DNA of 64,000 nt from Paragonimus skrjabini miyazakii (lineage: Eukaryota > Platyhelminthes > Trematoda > Plagiorchiida > Troglotrematidae): assembly GCA_014338405.1 (NCBI GenBank), contig JTDE01000284.1:26740-90739 (forward strand), given 5' to 3'. Below the pieces are notes generated by a model. That model had not been told where the DNA came from. It searched no databases and saw nothing but the letters and a program-made list of their open reading frames with translations. Positions 38,230-49,065 of the stretch are shown here, one piece after another (position 1 is the stretch's first letter; the number at the start of each line of letters is the position of its first letter). The position numbers were made by a program, and so were the translations under genes.

Positions 38230-38640
38230 TCCTTGTCCGACTTACAAGACAGTGGCTTTATGGGATTCGTCAAGAGTATCCAAGCAGTGACGACATCAAG
38301 AACGTACGGATAGGTACAAAATGTAGCTTCAAGGACTACAACGATGCTGGTCGTTGAACAGAGTCGAATCTCATCCACACTCCATAAGTGATGACTGAGA
38401 TGAAAGGATTCATTTGTTGACAACTCACACTTCAATCTCACTGCAACATAGTTTTATTATCAAGATCTGAAGTAGCGAGTACATTGGCTTCGATAAACTA
38501 TCAGGTCTGTGCTTGGCAGCTGAAGGTGAATATCCGCAGGATAACCAGACATTAGTCGCAGATGCTGAGCAGTTATGCCGAAGTTGAAACGTGGTGTGAA
38601 AACAGTAGCCATCATCTACTTCTTGTATCCACGACAAGTT
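38230..38640 (-). mobile_element. Ty3/Gypsy RNase H remnant (G4)
   Basis: Minus-strand translation across two frames resembles the RNase H domain that follows RT in Ty3/Gypsy polyproteins. FQLRHNCSASATNVWLSC lies where FILDTDASDTAIGAVLSQ is expected. LIVYRSQCT then NYVAVRLKCEL recall VIAYASRTLS...NYSVTRLELLA. SFHLSHHLWSVDEIRLCSTT recalls FVTHFRHYLWGRRFTLRTDH. The catalytic aspartate of TDAS is asparagine and the next (TDH) is also lost. Stops lie between the blocks. No RT could be traced upstream (higher coordinates). The call rests on the order and spacing of weak matches, so it is only moderately secure. Confidence 0.4.
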
Positions 38641-39377
38641 CGTTGGTTCTGGGCCTAAACTTCTAAGATAGACTTTTCCTTGGCACTAAGCATTACTACT
38701 GCGGGAGACTCACAGGAATTATAATTCAAACTTCGTCAATTAGTTATATGCTGCTAGTGAATTGTGGGTGATATAAGGATGGTCCCAACAAAGTTGAATA
38801 CACATGACAAATCGGTTTTCACGAAAAACTAGAATTCACTCTATAGATTATGAAACCTAATTTGCGATGCTTTTGATTAAACGGGAGAAGAAGGCTTGAC
38901 AAATCTCACTAGTTTCTCTTCATGAATCAGAATGATTGCTAACGTCAAAAAGAGTGATGACAAACCTTCCAGGATCTGTGACAACCATGCATGGGTGTTA
39001 ACTTTGGAGTCCAAAAATTCATTGGAGTAATTTTTTCGTGAATCAATTTATTGCTACCAAAGTGACCAAGCGAAGCGCAATTTTGACCCTCATAGACGTT
39101 GTTTTCTAGTTTCTGGAATCTGTTGCCAGAAATACTCCGAAACTACTATCAACAGCATTCGTGGTGAACTACCCTGGACGTTCACTTTACATGACAGTTA
39201 AGTCAATTTAGACATGATGTGTAGAAGCCATGACTAACAACTGTATACAACGTTTTAGTGTCACGTTGAGACCACCGTGTAGATAATATGTAACACTCAA
39301 GTAAAGAACTTAGATTGCAGTTTGAACATCATTCCTACTTGATCGCAGCCTTCGCATTCAGATGGACTTTACAGCCA
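38641..39377. other. No recognisable gene
   Basis: Nothing identified; stops are frequent in all frames. Confidence 0.4.
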
Positions 39378-39460
39378 GCCTCTTTCGAAAAACCATTGAA
39401 CTCCAGTTTCACTCCTATTACAGTTCTCCGAACTAGAACTCCGGTCACGCTTACGTGAGC
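39378..39460 (-). repeat. SINE family A, copy 4 (internally deleted fragment)
   Basis: CTTTCGAAAA near 39381, then CAGTTTCACTC...TTACAG, then CTAGAACTCCGGTCACGC align with 44105-44200 (copy 2). About 27 bases are missing in the middle, and the A-box end is gone. Several substitutions indicate age. Confidence 0.5.
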
Positions 39461-42400
39461 TAAATTATGAATTATATTCAGGTTGACAGTGGTCAAATCC
39501 CCGAACACCCATCAGTAATCCAAATTTGGATTTCTTTGAACTTGTTGCATCTGCTGAATACTGATAAAACGAAACTCGATACCAACCACTGACCGCTGTT
39601 GATATAAGTATGAATCAAAGCAGAGTGGTCAGAATTAAGATAACTCTCAAAAAGATATCTGCTTCATCTGGCAATTCAACAGTGGAATTTAATCGATTAT
39701 TACGGTAGAAGACTGAACGTAGATTATTGAGAATTAGACTGACCTAAAAGTACCGTAAACGGCAGTTGATATTGACATTTCGCTGTTTGACGCCTACGCC
39801 GTTTGCAATCAATATGGGCGAGGATGGAGTAGGGATGGTATGCGAGCGAAACGGTCCTTCGTACTCTTTATTCTACGACTATTGAACAGAGAAAGATGTG
39901 ATGTTCTCAGGTATGGAAGAGAGCCGTGTCCTTCTGAATTCTGCTCAGCTACTTATTCAGGTCACAGTTTTAATGACAAGCAGTTTACAAAATAGCTTCT
40001 CAACCATAACAAGTTGTTTTGCAAGTTAACGGTAACTATGTTTCTGCGCTGGCATATTACGTCATCCGTGTATGTCAAACAGACAAAGAAATCCCCCAGA
40101 CTGACTTTCTGCTGCGTTGCCTTGGAGTTTTTGCCTCCGAACTCCATCATTCTACTATACAGTCCGGTCCTGTTTCTCGAGAAAAGCCAAGCAGTGGTAT
40201 CTGGCAGTATGCTGAAGCTGTACTTCCATCACCCAAAATAAGTTATGAATTGAAGTGAGAAAGTTATTACCTTTGTCACATCCGAAGAGAGCACCTTTAA
40301 CTCTCGAACACTGCTGTGTAGAAGAAGTTCAATTATCGTACTGTTTCCCACCTGAACGACGAGGACAAATAGCCTCAGTAAGAGCTATCTGAGATCGAGA
40401 AAATGAAATACCTTGCGAAATAAGTGTAGCTATACTGAGACCAAGGCCTGTAGTGCCTGTCAGAGTTCGTTCTGAGGATTAGTCTCCTTGACGTGATAAC
40501 TACAAGCCGTTTCGCAAGATGCGTATTCACTATTTTGGACAGCTTCGTAGCATATACTAAGTTCTAGTGTCAAAAGTTTCTTACTCCCAAATGGCCTAAA
40601 TTGTTCTGACCAATACCCCAGTGATGGTGTCTGGTTTACATGCCATACAGAAACTCCTGAGATGACAGCGTATGCCTCGGGTTTTTATCACACACAATAG
40701 GCCACAGCTAAGTGCAACCGGAATGTAGACCTAGTTTGACATTTTTGTCCGTAGATATCTGCGTACAGCACCAGTACATCCGTGTTTCAATAGAGTGGCC
40801 GCGAGTTTTTTCCAGAACTTGAAGAATATCTGTATTTCGGTCACTCGTATACTCTGCTTACTCCAAGTACGTTTGTAAACTAGGTCCTTGTGGGGCGCTG
40901 CAAAATGGGACATTACAAAAACAATCAGCTTTCGGTTATGATTCAACTATGTGGGACCCATCTAAATGGATAGGACCAGAGAATTTTGCTCCCGCGGAAT
41001 GAACTTATGAATGTTTTACGGGGTCATCACAGATCATTTAGCGCTACCGTGCTACGGTGCATCAACGGCACCATAGCCAACTTCAGCCTAACACTGACAT
41101 TGACATCCCAGTGAAAAACCTAGCCATCAGCAGGTAGAATTGTGTGCTTTTTGAGAAAGATCAACGGGTTAGACCCAGATAGTCAACGGATGACTATTTC
41201 GAGGAGCATTAGTTGTTTAGCAAGTTTAGCTAGCAAGCAGAAAAGCAAACATCTGAAAGAAGAAGGTTGTGATGATTCAGCAAGCGCCAGTTTTCTCCTA
41301 ACCGCAAACCGGGAGGGGTATCTACTAACCAAGAATGACGAATGAAAACGTTGAACCAACCGTGGTAACGTCACTGTGACAAATCCCTGATAGATCACGT
41401 TTTTTAGTCAGGGACAGCATTTAATTCTTAGCAATGTAGTTTACGTTAGTTGATTCACACCGTCGGGTGCGATTACACTTAAACAGGCGTTTTGTATTAT
41501 CAGGATGCTAACTCACAAGTTTACCCAGTTCATTTTTGACCGTTCGATAAGGATAAACAACATTGAATGGTGATTCGAGCTAGCAGGATGTTAAGGAAAC
41601 AGTGAACTTGCTGGTTAATTAAATCTCTGGCCCTATAACAATATCGTGTGAAAGGAAAGTTTATGAGAATCCTTTGGTCAAGTAACTTAGGCCACACTGG
41701 AACTGGCTCGTTCGTTTCCTGTTAGAAATATTACTTCCTATGAAGGAAGAGGTTTCAGACGATGTCAATGAGTACTGAGCCTGATCCACAAATCCGCAAC
41801 CATACATACGTGTTTCATAATCAGGCCAAATTGCCAACAGGTTGACTGAGAACAGTACCATCGGGTCTAAATGTTTTTATATTAAAAGCTCTGGTAAACG
41901 GGAGTACATCATGTGAAGTGCAAACAAGTATCTTTTGGTAAGCAAAATTGCAGTTACTTTACCTGTTTATTAGCTCAAAACAGAAAACAACTAGTTGATT
42001 CAAAACCACATCAGATAAACGCATTTTAGTGGCGTGACTCCACACGTAAAACAGGAAAACAATGTCTATCAATCTAGGCCAATTATTTTTTGTGATTCAC
42101 AGGTGGTATTTGGTAATAGTAAGTTTCTTGCATTATACCGTTGGAAGCCTTGGTCAGTTTTGCTTACTCCGAGAATAGTTCATTGCATACACAGTGTGCA
42201 CACACCTGTCATGATTTGTTGCTACAGTTTATCGAGTTAATGTCGCTACATCTTAGGATTGCATGCGTACATGGTAGACTCGGAGTGAATGCCACAAACA
42301 GCCGATCGGAAATCTTACTGTCATATTTGTCCAAAAACAAACGACAAGGTCCTGATTTTAGAAAGGATTAATCAGTTACTTTTAGCGCTTTATTTTGATA

Positions 42401-43991
42401 ACAAACCGCTTAGCAGCTATGACAAATTTGTATTTTTTGACATTAGAAAGTTAACAAACACATGGAAACAGAAGTTATTAAAATTGTGAAGTATTTGTTG
42501 CTTTGACTGATGTCTAAATACTGTTGACCTATTAGTGCAAAATGGTTGGTCAGCTAAAGTTGCTTGGTTGTGTCCTATGTAAAATGTGCAACATACACGA
42601 TTTCAGCATTTATCACATCCTTATTATGTTTGTTCACTGACCACAAAGCAACTATTTTAGCAGACCCCAAGTTTTGAGAGTCAAATGCTTCTTCATAGGT
42701 TGAACTGTTTTTATTTGGGATGGACAGGGGTTATCACATATTGCCTAACATTTGAATGCCACATAGTGAGTTGAAGGAAGCTACCTAGTTAGAGAATATA
42801 AAACGTATTTACTCAAGAGAACACTGGGATTTCAGTGAGATGGTTGTTTTGACGATAACTCAGTCATCCTGCAAGGGCATACGCTCACATTTGGTGGCAG
42901 AAAGTGTCAATGTGACCAACCCTGTACGGTGCTTCAACTCTTTAGCAAAGCCGTTAACGCACCAGTCAACACATTAAATTAACCCGAACGAAGTTACCCA
43001 AATACTGTCAACCAGGGATTCTGTATTCTTGTCACTTACAAAAAGTGAATGTAACACAGCATGCAACTCAGTCATCTCCATAAACATCACTTTCTCCACG
43101 GGCATCACTAGGCCGGCTTGTTAAAAATCACGATCATACTCAACCGAAACGGTTTTATCAAGTGACCCAGGAAACACGCCTGGAGACATTTTTGTCTCAG
43201 TTTCACTGTACTTGTACAAATTGGTTACGTCAATGCGCAAATCAAAACATGAACGAAGTCAGCCATCAAGACAGTGGGATAATTGTCAGCTAGGGTGGGA
43301 ACTAACAGTTGTCGTAGTAAAACGTTTTCTTTTGTAAACAATCGAGATGAGATCCAAAATCTAATGACCACATCAACGTCCAATTGACTTCCCTACCCAG
43401 AATAAAATCATGAGGCAGCAACTACCCGAAGAATTACTGAGTAACCTTTTTAAACGCGAATTCGGTAACCATCTTCATAGATCATTACGTAAGGTGGGAC
43501 AGACATGAGCACAACTGCCAAATCCAAAGATGAGGAGATAAAAATCCTGAACTCATTCTTCCGGAAATAAACCTGTGTGAATGCTCTCAAAACGTTTGCA
43601 GTTGTGGATTGCTTCATACTCTGTAGACTTCCTGTTTGTACTGAAATAAGCTATAAAGAAACCAACAGATATAAGAGGAAATGCTTGAAAACTGAAAACG
43701 TCATAAGGAGAGTTCGTACTAGTGGGCCAAAATGTAGTTGTCAACAAGGAATTATCAGATGACGGAGGAAGGTTGAGGTCAGTCGCGCAGTCCACATTGC
43801 AAATTGTTCCAAAAGTGAAAGAAAAGAAAGAGGAACAAAACAGCAGTTCGGCAATGAAACAACAAGGCGAGTTATATTAGATTCAGAGGGAATGGTTTTT
43901 TAAAAGTGCATCCGCACACATGGTCTCAGTCAGGCGTTTTGGGAGGCATTATTAAACTAGCGGCTACTTGGGAGTGATCAGAAATATTGTA
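39461..43991. other. No recognisable gene
   Basis: Several overlapping 60-80 codon frames on both strands (for example 39962-40258, 41142-41398, 43553-43795) are anonymous and mutually exclusive. Confidence 0.4.
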
Positions 43992-44247
43992 CCGACAGTT
44001 GTGTTATACTGATGAGTAGTAAGAGACTTTGGTCTCCATATAGATTGAACACCATCCAAGATTGATCACAGGTGTCGCATTCCTATTGAATTTCCAATCG
44101 ACAACTTTCGAAAAGTAACACTAGACTCGAGTTTCGCTCTCATTACAGCTCGCCAATAGTGCATATCCTCGCCACTACCGGGACTAGTACTCTAGCCACG
44201 ATTTTCATGAGGCAACCTTGTTTACCACTGCGCCACTAACGTCACAT
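43992..44247 (-). repeat. SINE family A, copy 2 (tRNA-derived, near full length)
   Basis: The reverse complement aligns with copy 1 (10110-10370) over about 250 bases. The A box TGGCGCAGTGG (44225-44235 on the minus strand) is identical to that of copy 1. The B-box position (44187-44197) is decayed to GGCTAGAGTAC. The tail block with GGAATGCGACA and TGTTCAATC is shared. Confidence 0.75.
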
Positions 44248-46304
44248 TAGGCACAACCGAATTGTCATGTGAACATACAACCAATTTGGCTTGTGAGTAA
44301 TGACCAGGTTGCCCGATCATCTCGAAATGGAGACATAGTTACTGTCTGTTAACTCCCATTATGTGATATTTCATCAAACAAAGATAGGTTCGTGCCTACT
44401 TTGCGCACCATTCATATCTGACTGCAGATGTTCACATTTCCAATGACCATTATCCCTTCCTCCTCATAGATAGCATTGAGCTTGTGTTTTGTTATTGTTA
44501 GAACTGGTTGGTAATGCATATGCGCTCGATCACCGTGAATGAAATTCCAGTTAGGCCAAATCGATCATCCCTGTTGATAAATATCACAATGGCTTCAAAT
44601 TAGACAAGACTGAGTCACTGCACACAAAACCTTAGCCAATTTTTCATGTGAGCAATGCTCAGGACGTGTGGTTATTTTGATAAAAGACACAGTAACTGTC
44701 CTCCTAACCTCAATTAATGATTCTCTGGTTAGGACTATGTTGGAATTCAGAAAAAGCACTGAACATGTCAAGCAATGTCCTGATTACTGGCAAATTGTGA
44801 GGACAAACGGTTAATACACATTAAAGTTCATTTGAAAGTGATCTATAGACTGTGATAACTGCTATCTGTTATGTGTACCGTTCCAGTTATATGTTCCAAA
44901 AACCTCTACAACATGCCAAGAAAAGTTTGATCTACCTCCCTCTTGCTGGTGGTTGACAAGGTATACCTTAAATCTTTGTGCGAGTTAAATATTACAGTTT
45001 GTGAGCTAGTATCTGCAGAGTAACACTCAGCAGGGCTGGAAGACCGTTCCATCCACCGCAAGACAATTATGAATTACGGATCACAGCGCCATTGTTACAT
45101 CATTGATTGCGGTCTTTACTGATGCTCGCAGAACACAACACTTGGAGAACTTATTGGTCAGCCCTCGGTAGCTGGTGCCACATGCTATAATAAACTGACC
45201 ATCTAGCTTAGCTCACCGTGATTTCGGTTGCGAGTATCACTCAGAGTGTGGCCCGATTTTTACTCATAACGGTTTTATGTTGTTGTTTTTTTCACCCGCT
45301 ACATATTAACAACTGATGGGAGTATGCACGATTAAGTAATAAAGTGGTTCTTGTCTTTTAAATGTTATTTCCAGTAAGTACAATGGGATGCAGTGTTTGA
45401 AATCTGATATATATTTATGGTATTCGCACAATCAGCTGTTATTTCCAAAGGTGTCCATGGGATTTTTCTGCCTTTGTGATTGCTCCGCCAAAATTAGTTG
45501 AACAGTTTGTTCAACACCAGGCGGCTGATTAATTACTTAGGTCCGATTGCATCTCCGGGTGTTAGGGATGAAATATTAGAAATTAACCAGCACATTTATG
45601 TGTGTTATACTGTTTGCCATTTTGCACCGTGTGATAATGGATTACACGAGAAATGCAATAATATCATATATAAAAATAAATTATCTGCAAATTACTGGAA
45701 TGCAAGAAATCTTGAGCACTAGAAAAATATTATAAACGTTTACATCGCTTGGTCTTAACAACATCAAAAAGTGCTGGATTATTTAAGTCTATGGTCTCGG
45801 GGATTCAGCCTCTGCACGGAAATTTTGTTACGCCGCCCGCCTTTTAGTATCTCTTTTGCGGTGGCTACGAGGTTTCTGGAGTCAAACGTCAACTGATTAA
45901 CAGAAGGTATGCATTAACTATAAGCACGCAGTTTGGAACACAATAGCTACTCAGAGTGGTTGAGACGAGCCATAATGACTCTAATTTCTGTAACGATTTA
46001 CTAATTATTTCGAAATGCTGAACGTAACGCGTTATCATTAGATTGTGAGTGTGCAATTTCAGCCACTTGTTTGTTATAAGGATTTCGCATAAGTGATAAT
46101 CCACAACCTCCCAGTTTGTTTGATATTCAAATGCACTTGGTGGTCTACGTTGAGTACTTTAAAAATTCTGATTTACCTTTCAGGTTGTTTAGTAACCATT
46201 GATTTTAGGGTGTGGCATATAGTCGTAACAATTTAACCACAAACTAAGTCATATTCTCTCATTGTTCCACTTGATCAATTGGGGTTATTGTAATTTGGAA
46301 GAAG
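44248..46304. other. No recognisable gene
   Basis: Anonymous open frames up to 74 codons. It contains a 20-base string (44337-44356) that recurs exactly, inverted, at 61365-61384. Confidence 0.4.
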
Positions 46305-46425
46305 GTCAGTGTCAAAAATCTGGGTTTTGGCCAACTTCAAACCAACGACAGAAACAACATACCTGAACGCAGTAAGCATTCTACCAGTTGTGCTACGAAG
46401 CCACACCAAGAGCCCAGAAATTTTA
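46305..46425 (-). repeat. SINE family B, copy 2 (tRNA-derived)
   Basis: The minus strand reads GGTGTGGCTTCGTAGCACAA, then TGGTAGAATGC, and GTTTCTGTCGTTGGTTTGAA further on. The A box TAGCACAACTGG (46384-46395) and B-box-like GGTTTGAA (46336-46343) are better kept than in copy 1. Confidence 0.65.
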
Positions 46426-46949
46426 CATTTGTTTTTGGCCACTCACCCAAATCAACGTGCAATATAAAATCCACCAAATGGTTAAGGGTACCGACGGACT
46501 AGACACCATTTCCTAAACAGTTTATTCTGGAATCCACCAACACCACTGTTGATCCTCGATTCTGCACCACTTATAAGTAATCGCTTTATGCTATTGTCAT
46601 GAAATAAACCATAAAAGTGAACTAATCTGGATTTCCAATGTAATTGTTGCACTATGCCGATAGTCATCAAAATATACATAGTTACGCTGCATCCATCCCT
46701 CCAAAAACAGGTTAATTCTTACGTCTCCGAAATGCTGTAATGGATACGGTTACTTCTCACTTCTAAGCTTCAGGAAATCATATAAATTAACCCTCACATG
46801 AAACCCACTCTGGATCTCTTAATTTACATGTCTGCTTGATCGGTTCAAAATACCTATGTGGTCATTTATAATAAAAACCATTTGACCAGCACGTTTTTGA
46901 GAAATTCATCATCAGGTCACTACACTTCTAAAGGTTGGGTAGTAGATGC
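46426..46949. other. No recognisable gene
   Basis: A 65-codon minus-strand frame spans the edge of the SINE; no similarity noticed. Confidence 0.4.
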
Positions 46950-47090
46950 CGATTAAAGCGTGAGTAAAGCACAGTTACAATTATACAACGAGAAGACAAC
47001 TAAGTCAGTCATATACACCAATGGGGTGATGTAGACACTTCGCCAATGTTGAACTCAGATGAATGGAATGTACATTCATGGGTTGGTCAA
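46950..47090 (-). repeat. PLE-3 3'-terminal inverted arm
   Basis: The plus strand here (GATTAAAGCGTGAGTAAAG at 46951-46969 and onward) matches the reverse complement of 48133-48268 at roughly 75-80 %. On the minus strand it holds the end of the PLE-3 frame and its 3' flank. Confidence 0.65.
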
Positions 47091-48133
47091 GACGGTTCAA
47101 GTGCTGGAATAAATTTCTTCCGACAACATAACAGAGAATGACGTAATCGGATGACGATTGCTTCAGCTATCGCTGTGGTGCGACGTTGCGCCGGCCTTGA
47201 CTACCACTTAGGCACACTGTAGATGACAAGAAACACTGACTGGGGCCCACGCTTTGATCTGTATTTGCCGAATGTTCTACATTTGTTCTAGTTACTGATT
47301 TTATCACTCCGCTTCTAAGCCATCCTGCAAGATGCTCCCTTATGCACTCACCAAACTGCCTCATCTTGCGTGCAGTATACTCCGCGGTACAGCAACAAGA
47401 GAGGAAATAAACCACCACGGTTTGGGTGTGGACAAGCATATTGTCTTTCTGCGTTGGGAGATAGCATGCACGCACCTGCTAACCAAGATCTCAGTGTCAT
47501 GACCGGGGAAGGTTCTCATTAGTGCGTTGTACTGCCTACGGTTGGGACAATCCGCTGGTAAATCACATTTGAATGGCAGACTTACGAACACAGATTTCTC
47601 ACCTATTAGGGCAACCAAAAGAAGTGCTGATCGTGCCAATTTTGAGCAATATATTTCACAGATTAGCCACTTTATCTCAAAACGTTAAATGCATGAGCAT
47701 ACTCCTGTTCGATAGCAACATCCGCACAAAATTCATCCGTCCTATTTGTGAGACTGTGGATAAGGCTTCTCTCTTGCATCAACGGCACAAATATTGGAAT
47801 TAGTACACTGCCACGTTCGTGTATGTTTTCTACAGGTAGATCAATGAGCCGTCTGTTCGTTTAATCGAATCAGTATCAACGAGATAAAAGGAGCCGTTCT
47901 TTTATGTTTCTTAGTGTACTGTAAAGAAGGTTGGTTTATGTTAAACATACAAAGAATACTATCGATCTTGTCCAAGCTAGCTACTATCGTCAATTTATCC
48001 TCTACATAACGGCGGTAAAAACAGATTATCGACCGAACTTTTCATCTGGTTGTGTGCAAGCTTGTTCATTAATATATCGACTAGCGTAATAATAATTTCA
48101 ACAGTTTTGTTCCCCCAAAATACAAATCTTTTT
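47065..48133 (-). mobile_element. PLE-3: 5'-truncated Penelope-like element (RT end, linker, GIY-YIG)
   Basis: Minus-strand translation runs from the RT palm end to the nuclease. First comes LVDILMNKLAHNQMKSSVDN, then YRRYVEDKLTIV with the active site YVED at 47997-48008 (first aspartate of YVDD changed to glutamate). FNINQPSLQYTKKHKRTAPF and LIRLNEQTAH, stop, follow. Next is FVSLPFKCD near 47590, then in another frame HTQTVVVYFLSCCCTAEY...RQFGECIREHLAGWL (GIY-YIG domain, about 47310-47430). It ends in AIAEAIVIRLRHSLLCCRKK at about 47110-47180. At least three frameshifts and several stops are present, and the GIY-YIG glycine-arginine pair is altered (TAR for IGR). The RT start is missing: at 48133 the element abuts an inverted copy of its own 3' end. 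Confidence 0.85.
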
Positions 48134-48268
48134 CGCAGTTATTGGCCCACGAAGAAATTCTGAAGACAACACTGGCGGACTGACTGCATCACGCCACTGA
48201 TGGATATAGCTGATTTGGTTGCCTTCTCGTTGTCCAAATGTAACTACACTTTACTCACGCTTTAACCT
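48133..48268 (+). repeat. PLE-3 5' inverted arm (inverted copy of the 3' terminus)
   Basis: Reverse-complement match to 46950-47090; shared blocks include AAAGCGTGAGTAAAG, CAACGAGAAG and GTGATG. It marks the point where RT coding is cut off. Confidence 0.65.
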
Positions 48269-48764
48269 ACATTCATTATTAAACATTCGAAAGCGTTCTG
48301 ATTTGATGAATTATTTCTCGAAGACGTGTTCGTCAACCGTTTTTATTTCAAAATATTGATGTCACGCCAAACTGTTTCATCGTCTACACTATTTTTCACA
48401 TTCTCACGCTTGCAACAGGCGTAAATAACCTCAAAACACCATATTCTTCGGAGAGAAGTTTTATTGCACTGACAGTTTGGTTTTTGTCATTTTCTAAACC
48501 AGGGTTTGGTTCCATAGAATGTTTGAATAATTGACATCTGACGACAGTGTTCAATGCTCTACCAATACATGAAAAGCACAAACTGGAATGCTAATCTTTC
48601 GCTTCAGCTCAATAACCATCCACTATACAGAAACAAATTAAATCGCTGAGATTTTTGAATAGTTCACAAACGAGTCGACCTATAGATTTCATCTGTTGGA
48701 TTCAACTTTAACACACATGCTTGATTTAGGCTTCTGTTGGTTTCACCTTGTTGTGAAAAACAAA
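48269..48764. other. No recognisable gene
   Basis: The spacer between PLE-3 and PLE-2. A 61-codon minus-strand frame (48396-48581) is anonymous. Confidence 0.4.
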
Positions 48765-49065
48765 GTTTCAGCAAACAGACTGTCTTTGATAAATTCTCTT
48801 CTTTTGCTAGTACAATACTGTGAAATTAAGTGAGGAGTTACAATGTTATCGATCAAAGATTACTGGGGGGGCAAAGTAATTGAATAAAATGATCAACACT
48901 ACTTCGCTGTGGTTAGGAACACAAACGAAATTGGTTCTAGTTAGTCAGTGCTAATCAGACTGGGACAGTGGGATGGGGACAAATTGTTTCACGGGTTGAG
49001 CGGCCGTGTTCGGCCAAGCAAGCCTCAAGGTTTGAACGAATTGTCTATGCACACACCAGAATGGT
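48765..49065 (-). repeat. PLE-2 left inverted arm
   Basis: Inverted copy of 50985-51370. Bases 48895-48989 are identical, for 95 positions, to the reverse complement of 51147-51241. Bases 48990-49041 differ from the reverse complement of 50995-51046 at only two positions. The outer part is less similar (about 80-90 %). On the minus strand it encodes the last PLE codons (LRLAWPN...AAQPV, then KQFVPIPLSQSD and stop) plus 3' flank. Confidence 0.85.
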
